This document shows positions 19,815 through 31,511 of a DNA stretch of 64,000 nt, piece by piece. Every line of letters begins with the position of its first letter. The first letter of the stretch is position 1. The notes under the pieces are model-generated. The model worked only from the letters and a program-made list of their open reading frames with translations, ran no database searches and had not been told where the DNA came from. Position numbers and translations under genes: made by a program. Source of the stretch: Aaosphaeria pasadenensis. Lineage: Eukaryota > Ascomycota > Dothideomycetes > Pleosporales. The stretch is from the NCBI GenBank assembly GCA_022813625.1, contig JAKLMB010000028.1:248001-312000 (forward strand), read 5' to 3'.

Positions 19815-22778
19815 GGCGTTAATGGCCGGGTGAAGTCGCTTTGGAGGTGGTCAGATACATGTACAAGTTGTCGAAAGGGAAGCGTCCTCGGTGCAGGATA
19901 TCTGGTGTTGAGAACGAAACGGAGGCCGGTGGATAATAGCTTGAACTATGGTCTGTCTGGGGTCGCCGATCCTGGGTAACACGAATTCGCCTTTACGGTG
20001 ATAACTTGGGTCTGTTAACCAACTGTTTTGCAGGGAACCAGGAATCGATAATAGGTTGGTGAAGGCCAGGACGCAGAAGTAGCAATGAAATGATTGTTGG
20101 GAGTGGTCTGTGTCTGTGTTGCGAAGTGCACGCAGGTCGGATTGTGGCCCCGTATTCCGTGTAAATGAGTGCAAACTTCCGCAGTAGAATTTGCAGAGAT
20201 TGATGGTAAAACGAGTGTAGTTGTATTGTAAAACGAGTGAACAGAGATACGTGTCTCTAGAGGGTTGGGAGTGCAGATATGCAGGTGTGTGTGAGAGAAG
20301 AGGGGAGGAGAGGGGAGACGAAGAGAGTGACTGAAACGTCTAAAGAAACGTCGACTGAAGGAGTGGTGGGTGACGCGGGTTGCCGTTGACTCGTCGCGGG
20401 CGCGAAGTTGCAGCGAAAAAGGCTGGAATTGACTGGAATTGCAGTCAAAGTGCAACAGACTGTTAAGGTATCCGTAGGGGACCGTAGCCAAACCCACAGG
20501 GAAGGGCTCCCACGCTTCCGCGTTGTGTGATTTGGGAGCATGCCAGGGGCCACCCAACGGCCCCTTTTCAGCGGCCAAGCAGGCTAAAGGACCCCCGGGC
20601 GGCGGTCCCCTTGTCACACTATTCTACTTCGATTTCGCTTCCAATTCGCCGATGGGGCGGGGATGCTTAGTACTACAGCCCGTTCATCAGACTATCGCTC
20701 GTTCGCGGTTTGGGCCTTGTTTGACCATGGCGAAGTGTCAACATTTTCGAGCTCTTCCTCAGGTTGCCCAAGAGATGATTTCCATTTAATACAATCGTCG
20801 CAGCCGCCGTTTGTCTCGAGTTTTGTATATCATTCTTTCGCCAAAGTTACTTCCACAGAGAACGATGCCCCTATAACGACGGTGGATATGAGTCGCGATC
20901 ATACACAGGCGGCAGGCCGGCGTTGCTCCTGATGATGCCCCTTACTCTCGTTTTGTCATCGTAAACCAACAACAAGAGGGTCGTATCCAAGTTTCACAAG
21001 CAAAAGCCCCAATCGCCAGTCTGAAATATGTTGATCAGAAGTCGTCATTATTTCAAAGTTTGTGGTCAGAGTTTGCACTCAATACTGTTGGTCAAAGGTA
21101 CTGGGTAGTACAGAAGACCGACTATTATTAGCTTGCCACTACTCATTAGCTATGAGGTCTCGAACAGCCAATGCAAGGTAAACCATTGTTGTCTGAGAAC
21201 TGCTCCGGGAGCCCGAGAAAAGAAATGTTTCTCTGCCTCGGATTGAATCAAAGCCGTAGAAGGCGAAAAAGTCCGCATGAACAGTGAAAGAGTCAGTAGG
21301 GTGATCATGACCAGCAAAAGCAACATACCTAAGATGTGTCAGATTGAGCTTTTGGCGGAGTGTATTGTGTCAAAGTATCCGAGTCGTTCGACGCATTCAG
21401 ACCAACACCATGTTCTATCTGATCAAGTTCATTCTCATTGTGGGTGTACCAAGGCTCGATGAGGGTTAGAATTATGTTGGTTCAATATCTGGATTCTGGA
21501 CAACGCAGACCTCTCTGCTCGAATGATCAGCGATAATGTGTGTGCCTGGTTGGACTAAGATTGCGAGGGTGTGGAACTGCAAGCCGCACCACAATCGGAT
21601 CTCTCTGCGACAACGCGCGCCACACCTTCAATCTCTCATGGGGGACATGCGAGATTGGCGTTTTTCTGTGCCCAAGCGTGAGTCCAAGCACATTTTCAAG
21701 GCCAGGATCTTGGTCAAAATCAATAGGCATACTCTGCACTTCCGCACAGGTTGGTCGAATGCCCCCATTGCCCCGTACATGGACCCGGCGGGCGGAGAGT
21801 GCAACAATTAATTGCTGTGTGAACTCGCAGGGCAAGGTGCAGCTCGCACAGACGGTAACCAGCAATACGGCAACTGTTGATGGCTCTTTTAGGTCACACT
21901 GGCAACTACCGGCAGCCAATCTGTCGTAGTTCGGCGAAGAGAGGACAAAGACAGCACGCGCAAATCCACGAACTTCACACGCTTGCGTCGCGTGTCGCAT
22001 GTATAATTTCACAAAGATGTTGGTAAACAAAGGTGCGGCGCAACGGAATGGGGTTCTCAGACACTGAAAATGCTTTTGAGGCTGTTAGTGCCAATAGTGG
22101 CAATATGCAATAGCTTCACATAGTGTCCATAGTGTCCGCCGCAATGCTCCCGCATTATTGTTTTTTCCATCGTGTTGGGCAGTAGTCGTGAGGAGCTGCG
22201 AGCAGAGTGTCGATCGTGGTTTGTATGAGGTGTGGTGGATTTACGCTGTAGGGCTATCTAGGAACGAGGTCGGCATGTAGGTCTAGGTAGGGAGTCTGGG
22301 ATAGGCTTCGTGGGATTCTGTTCCTGCAGCTGGTGGATCCCGAATTGCCGAACTGCTTTGTCTCTCTCAACGGCTGGAAGTGCGAGGCGAGGCAAGCGAA
22401 CGGCAGACGGGAGAGACGGGAGAGAGACATAGCCTGGAGGCAGAACATTTGGAGGCGAGGGACGAAGACATTCAAGGCAATCGATTGCAGTCTAGCCCCG
22501 CGCTATACTCATTACGGAACCTCCATCAGGGCTTGCAGGTCATTGGCCAACTTCTCACCCCACCTCCATACGACTCAACATACCACTTTCATCATCTACA
22601 TACACTCTACACTACTACACTTCTACACTACAGCTTAATCGTTCAGTCATTCACGCTCCATCATACCTCACGAGGACGGTCAGCATTCCTATGCCCCTCT
22701 AACATTTGCGTCATACCTCCGCCTCCAATTCCTAATCCCATACCTTAAGAGGCTGGCCCCCCTCGGTGTCCTAGGATC
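19815..22778. other. Divergent intergenic region (3 kb) between the PH-domain gene and the coiled-coil gene
   Basis: The left part (to about 20400) reads as the leader of the PH-domain gene on the minus strand. A GC-rich hairpin lies at 20545-20565. The right end (22500-22740) is a CA/CT-rich plus-strand leader for the gene at 22779. Open frames at 20015-20617 and 21527-22030 (minus) lack domain character. No RNA gene recognised. Confidence 0.5.
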
Positions 22779-23935
22779 ATGGCCCCAGATCTCAATTCTC
22801 TACCTGCTTCCCCATCTCCCTCCGCTTCCCCACTCCATTCACGCATGGCTTCAAACAATCCTACTGATCCTGGCCGCACGGCTTCGCCTCCCGCCTCCCA
22901 TACTCCCCCACACTCTCTAGCTGCGGCCGCCACCATGAACGCAGGCATCCAGCAAGAGGAACACAGGCGACCATCCACAGGCGGCATGCGCAGAGACGTC
23001 GAACGAGCTCGGCGACGTAGCAGCATCCGTATGAACCTCAACTTGAACGATCCATCCGTCCCAGCCCCAGGTGAGCTCCAGATTAGTCCCTCAGGTCGAT
23101 CTCGAGGACCGTGGCCACAGAGCCCTCATCATGAGCGAACCCCCAGTCTGGGAGATCTACACCAAGAGCTCGAGTATGAGCAAGAGGGTCAAGTGGTATG
23201 TAAAACACCAGCCTACCATCAAATTCCTTGATCGCCTATAGCATGTTCAGTTCTCGTTGAAGTATAGTTGCTGACCATCCTAATAGAATCGTCTTCTCAA
23301 CATGATCCGCCAACAACAAGCCCAGATCACCACACTACAAGCAAACCAAGCACCTACCTCGAACTCGGCAGTTGATGACAGCACTCCTACCTCTGAGCGT
23401 TCAATGTCGCTGTCAGCACATCCCCCACACATCTCACAAGTCCCAGCTCCTGGCAACATCGCACAACCAAGGTCACGCTCACCTTATGCTATCAGCCGGC
23501 AATCCTCCCTAGCGTCGAGAAATAGCAGCCACCATGGTTCACCCGCATTACGACCAATTTCTGGCGGTCCACACGAAAGCAGCGACTGGCTTCCAGGCGC
23601 AGCGACGAGTGCTTCGCGGGACGAGAGTGCATTCTACCAGGCAGAGACACAGATGTTGACACGGGAGAACCAAATGTTGAAACTGAGAATACGCGAATTG
23701 GGTACGTCATCACTTCCTGCCAATTAATGCACCACATACTGACAATCCTCCAGAACGCCAGTTGACAGAACGCGATCCCATAAATTCTCTTACACATTCA
23801 CCAGCCGTCGCCTCAGGCCTACATTCCCCACCTCTGAGCGGCGCATCAGTACCACCACCGTCAAACGTCGAAGCCAGTGGTGATGCTCAGCCATCGACAA
23901 CGGAAACCGCTCAAACACCCACCGCCACGACTTAA
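22779..23935 (+). CDS. Conserved-looking fungal coiled-coil protein of unknown function
   Basis: Three exons (22779-23195, 23287-23701, 23754-23935) give 337 residues. The N-terminus is Ser/Pro-rich and disordered. A basic segment (MRRDVERARRRSSIRMNLNL) leads to LNDPSVPAPGELQISP and TPSLGDLHQELEYEQEGQV, then NRLLNMIRQQQAQITTLQAN, a short amphipathic helix split by intron 1. After a Ser-rich linker comes a second predicted coiled coil, ENQMLKLRIRELERQLTERD, split by intron 2 at the GAA codon. The tail is Pro/Thr-rich. Both introns interrupt coiled-coil segments and both have good branch sites. The SLG.LHQELE.EQE and RLL.MIRQQQ blocks look like a conserved motif, and I have a recollection of similar uncharacterised Pezizomycotina proteins. 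I assign no function. Confidence 0.82.
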
Positions 23936-25039
23936 ACCTGCCACTTTTCTCCCTCTAGTAGACCTGGTTTCCAAGACAACCCTTTTATAGCATCTTACTA
24001 CGGCGTTCATTCGTTCTCTCTGTTTGGTATACGTAGGCAGGCAGGCAGGCAGGCAGGCATACAGAGCACCCATCGAACCCTCCACCCCTCCACCAATCTA
24101 TGGCTCCTTCCTGTCCCCTCCGTGCTCTGTCGGCCGCTGTATTGGATGCTTCTTTTTCTTGTTTTCGTAGACAGACACAATGGACGTACGATGATACTGA
24201 TGACTGACTGACTGACTCACGATCCGAGGTGTAACGATGTTTCTTTTCAACAATGGGCGGCGGGGCATGTACATGGCGTTCTTCTTTCTCTTCTCTTCTC
24301 TTCCCTTCCCTTCTTCTTTCGTCCAAAGTCCATAGTGTGTGAGCCAGCCAGCCAGCAAGCATGCAAATTACGATTCTTGTACATACATACGTATCACACC
24401 ATACAAAAATGGATCAATCCCCTCGTACTCCCTCTTTCCTCCATTCATAAGTCAATACATGGGACTTTCGAAGATGAAATCGCGAAAACGTGCAAGTTAA
24501 TTGCACAACAGCCAATTTTTGTTTTCTTGGGGGGACTATCCGATTGGACGACTCAAACTGATTTGATATGACTTGATATACACACACCTACGCTCCCTTT
24601 TACCTCCCTTCCCATTTCTAAATGCCCCTTTCCCTTTTTTCCAGCTACGGTTTCAAGACTCATAGGAAAATGCTTCACGGCATTGCACAACAACACATCC
24701 AATATCGCCCCTCGCCCTAGACACCCAGTGATCGAAGTAATTGATTGAACTCATCGAACTGAATGAATTGATTGAAGTGATGGATTGATATAATAACGCC
24801 CCCTTGCCCTGCCCTGCCCTGCCCTATCGACCCATTTTACAAGCAGCTTTAAGAGAAAAAATGTGGTGAAGAAAGAGGGGGGGATTGTAGCAATGCCCAG
24901 CACACACGCAAGACGCAAGACGCAAAACACAGTGGAAGAAGAATTGACAAGAAAGGGTGGGAATGGATGGTTGGTAGGTAGGTGAATGGGAGGAGGTATG
25001 GATGAATATTGAATGGTGGATGCTAAGATAAGGGGGTTA
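23936..25039. other. Convergent 3' flanks with tetranucleotide repeats
   Basis: It lies between the coiled-coil gene and SEC62. It carries (GGCA)n at 24036-24059, (CTGA)n at about 24198-24218, a TTCTC/CTTCC tract at 24275-24325 and CCCTG repeats near 24805-24825. No gene seen. Confidence 0.6.
24036..24059. repeat. (GGCA)n tetranucleotide microsatellite
   Basis: Six GGCA units read directly, in the 3' flank of the coiled-coil gene. Confidence 0.9.
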
Positions 25040-26417
25040 TCACTCCTCGTCGTCTTCTTCCACGGTCGCGTGTCTCGGTCGTTGGGACACGGAGCTTGGG
25101 TCTGCGGCCTGCGAGCCTGTGGGTTGGGGTGCTGCGTCTACGGGCGCGGCTGGCTGCGCGGGCGTGGGCTCTGGGGATGCGGCGGCGGCCTTCTTGGAGG
25201 CTTTGGCGGGGCGGCCGTTGGCGGCGACGTCGGCTTTTGCGGCGGCGCGGGCGGCTTTGCGCTCTTTCTTTGCGCGCTTTGCGTTCTTGATGTCTTCGGG
25301 GGTCTAGAGGGGGGGTTGTTAGTTGTGGTTTGGAGGGTTGGGGAGTGGGGAGTGGGGTCGTACTTCTTGCCATGCCCAGAGGGGCTTGAAGGAATCGAAG
25401 AATCCGACGTCCTCGAATAGATTGGGGTATAGCCATAGACCTGGTGGAGCGGCGAACATGGTGATGATGAAGAGAATCAACCGGAAGATGGCCATGGCGA
25501 AGAACAATCCTATGAGACCAAGCATGCCCATACTAAGGTACCATACACCCTGCCTCATGAACAGCGGCCAAAGTGGGAATAGGACGACCGCGAGGATGAG
25601 GAGGAGCGCACCGCCGGCGTACAGCTTCTGCTTCCATTGTGCACCCTCGAACAGCCAGACATAGTAGTGGTCGTCGCCGGCTTCCTGGTGCTGCTCGATA
25701 CGGACGGTCCATAGGCCCTTTACACGCTTCTTCGCGGCATGGTTGTGGCCTTCGTGGCCTTGCGACTCGTCCACCTTGTTGACGCGGAGAGCGAGAAGGG
25801 AGAGCGGGAGGAGCTTGAATGTATTCTCGGCGGTCACGCGGTCATTGACTTCGGGCAGGAGAGGATTCTTTGAGCGGGCTTTGGCGTATGCAGGGGATTG
25901 TAGGGCACGGAGGGCTCGTTTGACTACGATGGGGATTAGCTAGGCTGGCCATTGTTTATTGGCATTCGTATGCCGCACCTCTGAACATATCCTTTCGCTT
26001 CTCATCCAGAATGACGGTTCGCAATTTCAAATCCTGGGACTTGAGGAAATTCGCAACGGCGATTGCTTCTGGCTTCGGGGGCCCTGGCTGAATTGGTTGG
26101 GCTTGACCCTGCTGTGCTTGTTGTTGCTGCTGAATTTGTGCTTGTCGCTGAGCTTCCATCTGTGCCTGGTGCTGCTGCATTGCCTGCGCCTTGAGGCGCT
26201 CGATGTACTGGGGAATGGTCAGACCGGCCTTCTGTGCTTCGCTGGCGATTTGTTGTTGCATCATGGCGATTTGTTCGGGGCTAGGTTGCTGTCCTTGAGG
26301 ACCTTGGAAATTGATTCCAGCCATTTCGTCTTCTACGGAGGATGGTTGCTGTTGCGGGGGTTGGCCCTGAACTGGTTGTGCGCCCTGTGGTGCGCTCTGT
26401 GGTTGTTCTGCACTCAT
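25040..26417 (-). CDS. sec62: SEC62, ER post-translational protein translocation subunit
   Basis: Three exons on the minus strand (26417-25979, 25923-25364, 25303-25040) give 420 residues. The first about 100 residues are a Gln/Pro-rich disordered extension. The Sec62 domain begins at IAVANFLKSQDLKLRTVILD and continues through KRKDMFRVKRALRALQSPAY across intron 1. Two membrane spans lie at about 247-268 and 275-303, followed by PPGLWLYPNLFEDVGFFDSF and KPLWAW, typical of Sec62. The Ala/Lys-rich C-terminal tail ends in acidic EEDDEE. In this family both ends face the cytosol; Sec62 joins Sec63 and Sec61 to import signal-bearing precursors after translation. The ATG at 26417 is chosen because the upstream in-frame extension starts only at GTG. 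The protein is longer than yeast Sec62, mostly from the Gln-rich N-terminus. Confidence 0.93.
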
Positions 26418-27560
26418 TGCTAATGAGGGCTGTGACGGAATGAATAGATTATGGTAGGAGCAATCGCAGGAGCGAGTCTTCACTCGGGAGGGTTCTTTTT
26501 CTAGAATGGAAGGGCCACCGAAATTTGGTGTAATTAATTGCTCAGAACGGTTGTGAAAACCTTAAATTGTCAGATGAGAGAGTCATATATAAAGCAAGTT
26601 ACAATAACTCGACCACCGTGAAGCCACATCTACACAAACCGACCATTGTCCGGGCCCACGATAATCCATTTCCGAATAGCACTAGTCCGATCACGTGGGT
26701 CTTGGCAAGACTACGAACATCAAAATCTCTTCTCGCATCACGAATTGTTTCTTCCCATCCACAACTTTGCTTTTCAATTTCGAATTGCAGCTTCCCCCTT
26801 CCGACCCAGCATGGCCTGACGGAGCGATTTGCTCATTGTTCCATTGCTCTTCTAGATGAGGCATCTAGACAAAACTCGTCAGGCCATTGCTGACGTGAAC
26901 AGCGCCCTCTTTGTTCAGCGCTTCCGCTTGTCTCTTGTTCGACGGTCATAGGCATAGGTCTGCCATGGGAAAGAAGGTCCCTGTCTCGCAAGAATGTGCC
27001 GCGAGGCGGCGGAACCGCTCTGGCAACAGCCTACCTGCCCGTCCGCAGCGGCAAGGCGCTTGGGGTGACCTCAGTACCTCGTCCACGCGGCGTAGTGAAC
27101 TCCTGAACTAATGCTGTGCTACTCACGGTCAGCCCCGTCCACTGTCGTTGACCGGTGGATGGGTGGGTGGGTGCGCGCAATTGTTTCTCGATTTGCCATC
27201 CAAGATCTACGAAAGGTTCGTTCCGGCTTCCCGGACTCGTCCCGGCTCTTGGGAGGAGCAAGATGCGATTGCCACATCCGCACTTTCGTTTGTGTAGACA
27301 CAAGTTGCACGCGTTAGGACTTCTTGTGATTCCGATCTGCTTGCGGCATGCCGACAATAAGGGCATTCGTCGCTGGCAGTGACGATAACCCCAATTCACT
27401 TTACCGACACTCTGGCGCTGACTTACTCTCCGTGGTCATCGCCTATTTAGGTGTAAAGGAGAACAATGACCTTTTACTCACCGCGACGCCGTGTTCTTTC
27501 CGAAGAGCCATGGTTCCGTGGTCCATCAACTTTAGGTCTACATAGTTTTATAAGTAATTC

Positions 27561-27585
27561 TACTCTGTATACAGAGTACTCCGTA
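27561..27585. promoter_or_regulatory. Overlapping palindromes with a TACTCCGTA element
   Basis: 27561-27578 (TACTCTGTATACAGAGTA) is a perfect 18-bp palindrome. It overlaps ACAGAGTACTCCGT, a one-mismatch version of the palindrome seen intact at 29547-29560. Function is inferred only from symmetry and recurrence. Confidence 0.4.
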
Positions 27586-28167
27586 TCTTTTATCATAATA
27601 TGTCAGTTCCAATAACACTTGGCCGTTATTCCCCAAGCAAACCCGTGATGTCAAATATATCCCATAACTGGCAAAGCGACAGTGACATATCAATGCACCG
27701 CACCACACCTGGGACGACAAGGGGGATACGTTTCAAATGCGCCGTGGCGGCCTATTTCAGCACATCTTACATTCCCTAGCGGCGGCTCGAATGATGCTCA
27801 CCCACTACCCAATTACATGCGACGGTAGCCGTAGTCCGTACACACTACCACAGTTACAAGGAGCAAAGATGATATGTATCATACACCGGTCACGGTTACG
27901 GTCTGTAATTGTATATTGCAACTGCATGAACATCGCGAATTCGATTCGATTCGATTCGCCTGCCGTGTACCTACGGTATTCGCGCTTGTCTCACGCCCTC
28001 CCCCCCTCCCCCCCGAATCCCCAACCCCGACCATGGCTGTCTGTCTATCTGTCAGGACGGCGGTAAGCAGGGCAGCGTATTCGAAGGCAGCGCAGCATCC
28101 TTGCGATCCTGCATCATCTCCAAAGTAACTACCTATACAGTAACAACGTCGTCGGGAGACGGCAAGC

Positions 28168-28183
28168 ACCGCACCGCACCGCA
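28168..28183. repeat. (ACCGC)n pentanucleotide repeat, 3 units
   Basis: Three ACCGC units read directly; the same unit recurs at 50080-50090 and 54694-54718. Confidence 0.85.
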
Positions 28184-28394
28184 TGGGGGAACGATACGGC
28201 GTAGACATAATCAATCTAGCCCAAACAAACTCACTCGTCGAGTGCAAATAGAGATTGGCAAATCGTCGTGCGTTCAAGGATCGACCGACCTGCCTGCCTG
28301 TCAGACAGAGACACAGATGCCAAACTCGGTGCTTTTGGGAGGGAGCAGGAGCCCCATTGAATCTCACGGGTTCCCACTTTAAAGAGACAGGACG

Positions 28395-28427
28395 GTGGAG
28401 TGGAGTGGAGTGGAGTGGGGTGGAGTG
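28395..28427. repeat. (TGGAG)n pentanucleotide repeat
   Basis: Four TGGAG units, then one TGGGG variant and one more TGGAG, followed shortly by a (GAAT)n tract at 28451-28469. Confidence 0.9.
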
Positions 28428-29545
28428 GCTGGGTAGTTACTCCGTCGTGGTGAATGAATGAATGAATGCTGGTAGATTGGAATGGGATGGTATGGTCGGT
28501 ATTGTACGGAGTACTGTGTATGGACGGAGTATGGGAGTGTGTATGTATGTATTACAGTGTCTACTGGGTTGGTTCACTGGGGCGCCACATGAGGGCGGAC
28601 ATGCATACATACCTACCAGGGTAAGGGCCCAAGGGGATGTATTGAGGTGTACAACGACGGGGAGCGACAGGAAACGGGGCATTACCTACGCCAACGTGAT
28701 GGTACGTATGTATGCAGCTACCCTACGTGCCTACGCAGTGCAGTAGAAAGAAAATAAAAGAAAGAATCAATAATTAGAGAAAGAAAGAAAAGGCCCGGGC
28801 TACGATTTATTGAGTGAGAATAGCGGGAATTAGTGGCGGGCTGGCTGATGAAGTGTGAGTGGCATGCAAGCTGGCGAGCGAAGCTACCGGCGTTGAATCC
28901 ATGAGATCCTGGAAGGAAGGAGACCGATGTCGATACCCTACCTACACACACGCACACACACACACCCATAACTTGAGTGTTGCAGGTTTACTACCAACAA
29001 ACCCCCGGTCGTGTTTAACTAACAGCAGGAATCTCGTTGGTAGAGTCTGGGGGCTCTGCTCTGTGAGAGTGCGGTGTATGGTAGGTTACGTAGTGATTGC
29101 AGTAGCTACCAGTAAAGAAGGCATGGCGAATCGCAGGCAAAAAGCCTGGCCTCTACCAAGTGACCAGGTAATAGAAAGAAAACATGGAACACTTAAGGAC
29201 TGGCACAACTGGCTGCATGGTTCGATGCAAGCTTTTTTCCCACGAGCGCCCGCTATCTGCGCGCCGTCCAGTCAGTTGGAAGGTTTGGACGGGTCGTCTT
29301 ATTTCTTTAATGTTAATTATGTATGGGACTGATGGGTGTGGGTGGGCGTAGTGGGTGTGGATCGGTATGTATGGGAAGTGCGGCTTGCAGGCTTGCAAGG
29401 AGGGAGGGGGGGGCTTGCGGCTTAGGGCTTGGGGCTTGGGGCGCGCGTGTGTGTGTGGGTGTGGGTGTGGGTGTAGGTGTGTGTGAGGTGGATGATGGCG
29501 TGTGTTATGTCCCTTATGCAAGACAGACAGGGTGGTGATGATGGG

Positions 29546-29560
29546 TACGGAGTACTCCGT
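29546..29560. promoter_or_regulatory. Perfect palindrome ACGGAGTACTCCGT (CGG-N6-CCG)
   Basis: The 14-bp core at 29547-29560 is a perfect inverted repeat in which CGG and CCG triplets are separated by 6 bp. Some Zn2Cys6 dimers, such as the Ppr1/UaY type, use this spacing. It is the most complete of several related elements in the region. Confidence 0.4.
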
Positions 29561-30179
29561 GCTGGGTAGGATGATGATGAGTGGTGGTGAGTGGTGGTGA
29601 GTGGTCGTGATGATGGTGGTGACGATGATGATGATGTGGGAGTCGTTATGGTGGTGGAGGTGGAAAGGGCGCACGATGGCGGTGGAGGGGGAAAAAGCAA
29701 CATGGCGATCTTTATTGTTGTACTGGTAATTATGGGTAGCACAAAGTTGACAACCCCAGCCAACAACGAGCACAAATGGTGCAGAACAAATCACCCTTCT
29801 GCATATCCATCTTATTGACAATTACCCCGTAGGGCCCGTACAGCATATCGACGCTCACATTGGGTAGGTATACCTTACCTAGTTACTGCTACCAACCTAG
29901 GTATCTGCTTAGTGCTGTACTCCGTAGTGTAAACCGTAGACGACGGTACCTATGTAGGCAAATGCAGAGATGGAACGGTCGGTTGGATATGGACATCATC
30001 TTAGCTGTAGCCTGTAGATACCTAGTCAAGACTCAATCAATACATGGTCAACTTGCAAGGAGTATCAAATCAACTAGTAGACGTTCATTAGGGCGTCTTC
30101 CCCACGCGGAAACGAACGAACGAACGCTTGCAACTGCTTTAGCGCTGGGATGAGAGAGACGAAGAGGATCAGCCACATT

Positions 30180-31511
30180 AAACCATCGCACCATTAGTCT
30201 CACTTCCTACTTCTGCTTCTTCTTCTTCTTCTTCTTCTTCACCACTAATACCTTCTACTCTACTCTACCCTACTCCGTACATACACTCTGCTCTCTGCAT
30301 GCTGTTCCTCTTCCTCTTCCTCTTCCCTCAAATCCTCGTCATCGCCTATGTACATGCATGCCTACCTCCTCACCTACGTACCTAATTACATCCCGATACA
30401 CCCGCCTAGAGAAACCTTCCTTACCTAACCCCATCCTACCCTTACCAATACCTATCCACCGCTATTAACCTGGTTACCTCGTACTTCTCTCTTCGATCTC
30501 ACCGTCTTCTGCTTCTCCACCGTCCCTGGTCTGCCCACTACCTACCTACGACAAACCGCATACCTATAACCTCACACGGCTGCTGGCTCGCGACACCCGT
30601 CGGCTGTCACCCGAACCATACCACACTCCCGCTGTAGGGCCCTCCTCTGGCACGGCTGGATCGACTGGGGATCTATCGCCCTACTTCCTTCGCCAAACTC
30701 CCTGCGACCCTGACGACTGCGCCTCTTCTACCGCTCACTCCCCCCTCCTCCTGTCGCTCACGCCGCTACATCCGTCGTCCTTCTCAAGCAAACGGAAACA
30801 ATATCAAAGAAAGGTAGAAAGCTGTGCTATCTCCCGCTAGATATCTCCCAGAAGTGAGTGTGCTTCCGACATTCCGAACTCGCCAGTTTCTGCCCGCTTC
30901 AACTGCGAACAACTACACCGATTCGTCTTCCTTGCTTCCACGAGCCTTTCTCCCTCACCCAGACGTCCTCCTCGACCTCCGCCCGTCATAAACTACCGTG
31001 TCTCTGAGCGCTGACGCTTACAATTTCGAACAGCCGTCGCACCGGACTCCTCGATCCTTATCCAACGAACGGTCTATTTCCCGCCATTCTTACCCTCAAT
31101 TTCCGTCGCCAATAACCTAAACATTACGTTTGGGATTTCCAACTTACAACCTTCCCCCGGAGTCTTCAGCTGGCGACAACCCAGCGCGAAGACATCCGGT
31201 ACACCAGCGCCTATATCACAACCGAAGAGACATGTCATGTGAAAGAGGTGGACGAGGACTTCGCAAAGGCCGGTCTAGGTGGACGAGTCCTGGGTTTGGA
31301 GTATTGTGCTGCTAATCCGGCAGCACCGCTCCTACCTTGTTTACTTCACGCACGACTTAGGCAGCTTCGCTTCTGTCGCCGGGTGTAGTAGACCCTCCAC
31401 CGCCACCAACTCACTCCTTAGATTCCCATATTCTGTTCACTGTACCACGGTCGATATATACCATATCCCATACATCTTATAGTAGAACCCTCCCCCACGG
31501 CTCCATCCACA
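30180..31511 (+). other. Pyrimidine-rich leader / promoter of the OGT-like gene
   Basis: The plus strand is strongly C/T-biased, with (TTC)n at 30216-30240, (TTCCTC)n at 30305-30326 and many CTACCTACC strings. The same bias precedes other genes here. The transcription start is probably inside this block. The only long open frame, 31130-31315, begins at TTG and is not supported. Confidence 0.45.

Larger units (their letters stand above)
26418..31511. other. Long divergent intergenic region (5.1 kb) between SEC62 and the OGT-like gene
   Basis: No protein-coding gene is convincing here. Contents, left to right: the SEC62 promoter; an 18-bp palindrome at 27561-27578; five exact TACGGAGTA/TACTCCGTA elements between 27577 and 30279; simple repeats at 28168-28183, 28395-28427, 28451-28469 and 28943-28968; a G/T-rich block at 29320-29690 whose complement is CA/CT-rich; and the pyrimidine-rich leader of the OGT-like gene from about 30180. 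Confidence 0.55.

Noticed and set aside
20015..20617. 200-codon minus-strand frame upstream of the PH-domain gene
   Set aside because: Low-complexity Ser/Thr/His/Pro translation with no domain; it lies in the probable leader region of the PH-domain gene.
24036..24218. Short tandem repeats that might suggest a repeat array such as CRISPR
   Set aside because: Units are 4 bp with no spacers, and the genome is eukaryotic; these are microsatellites.
29153..29821. 222-codon minus-strand frame
   Set aside because: Translation consists of His/Thr/Pro/Ile repeats produced by GT and GTG microsatellites.
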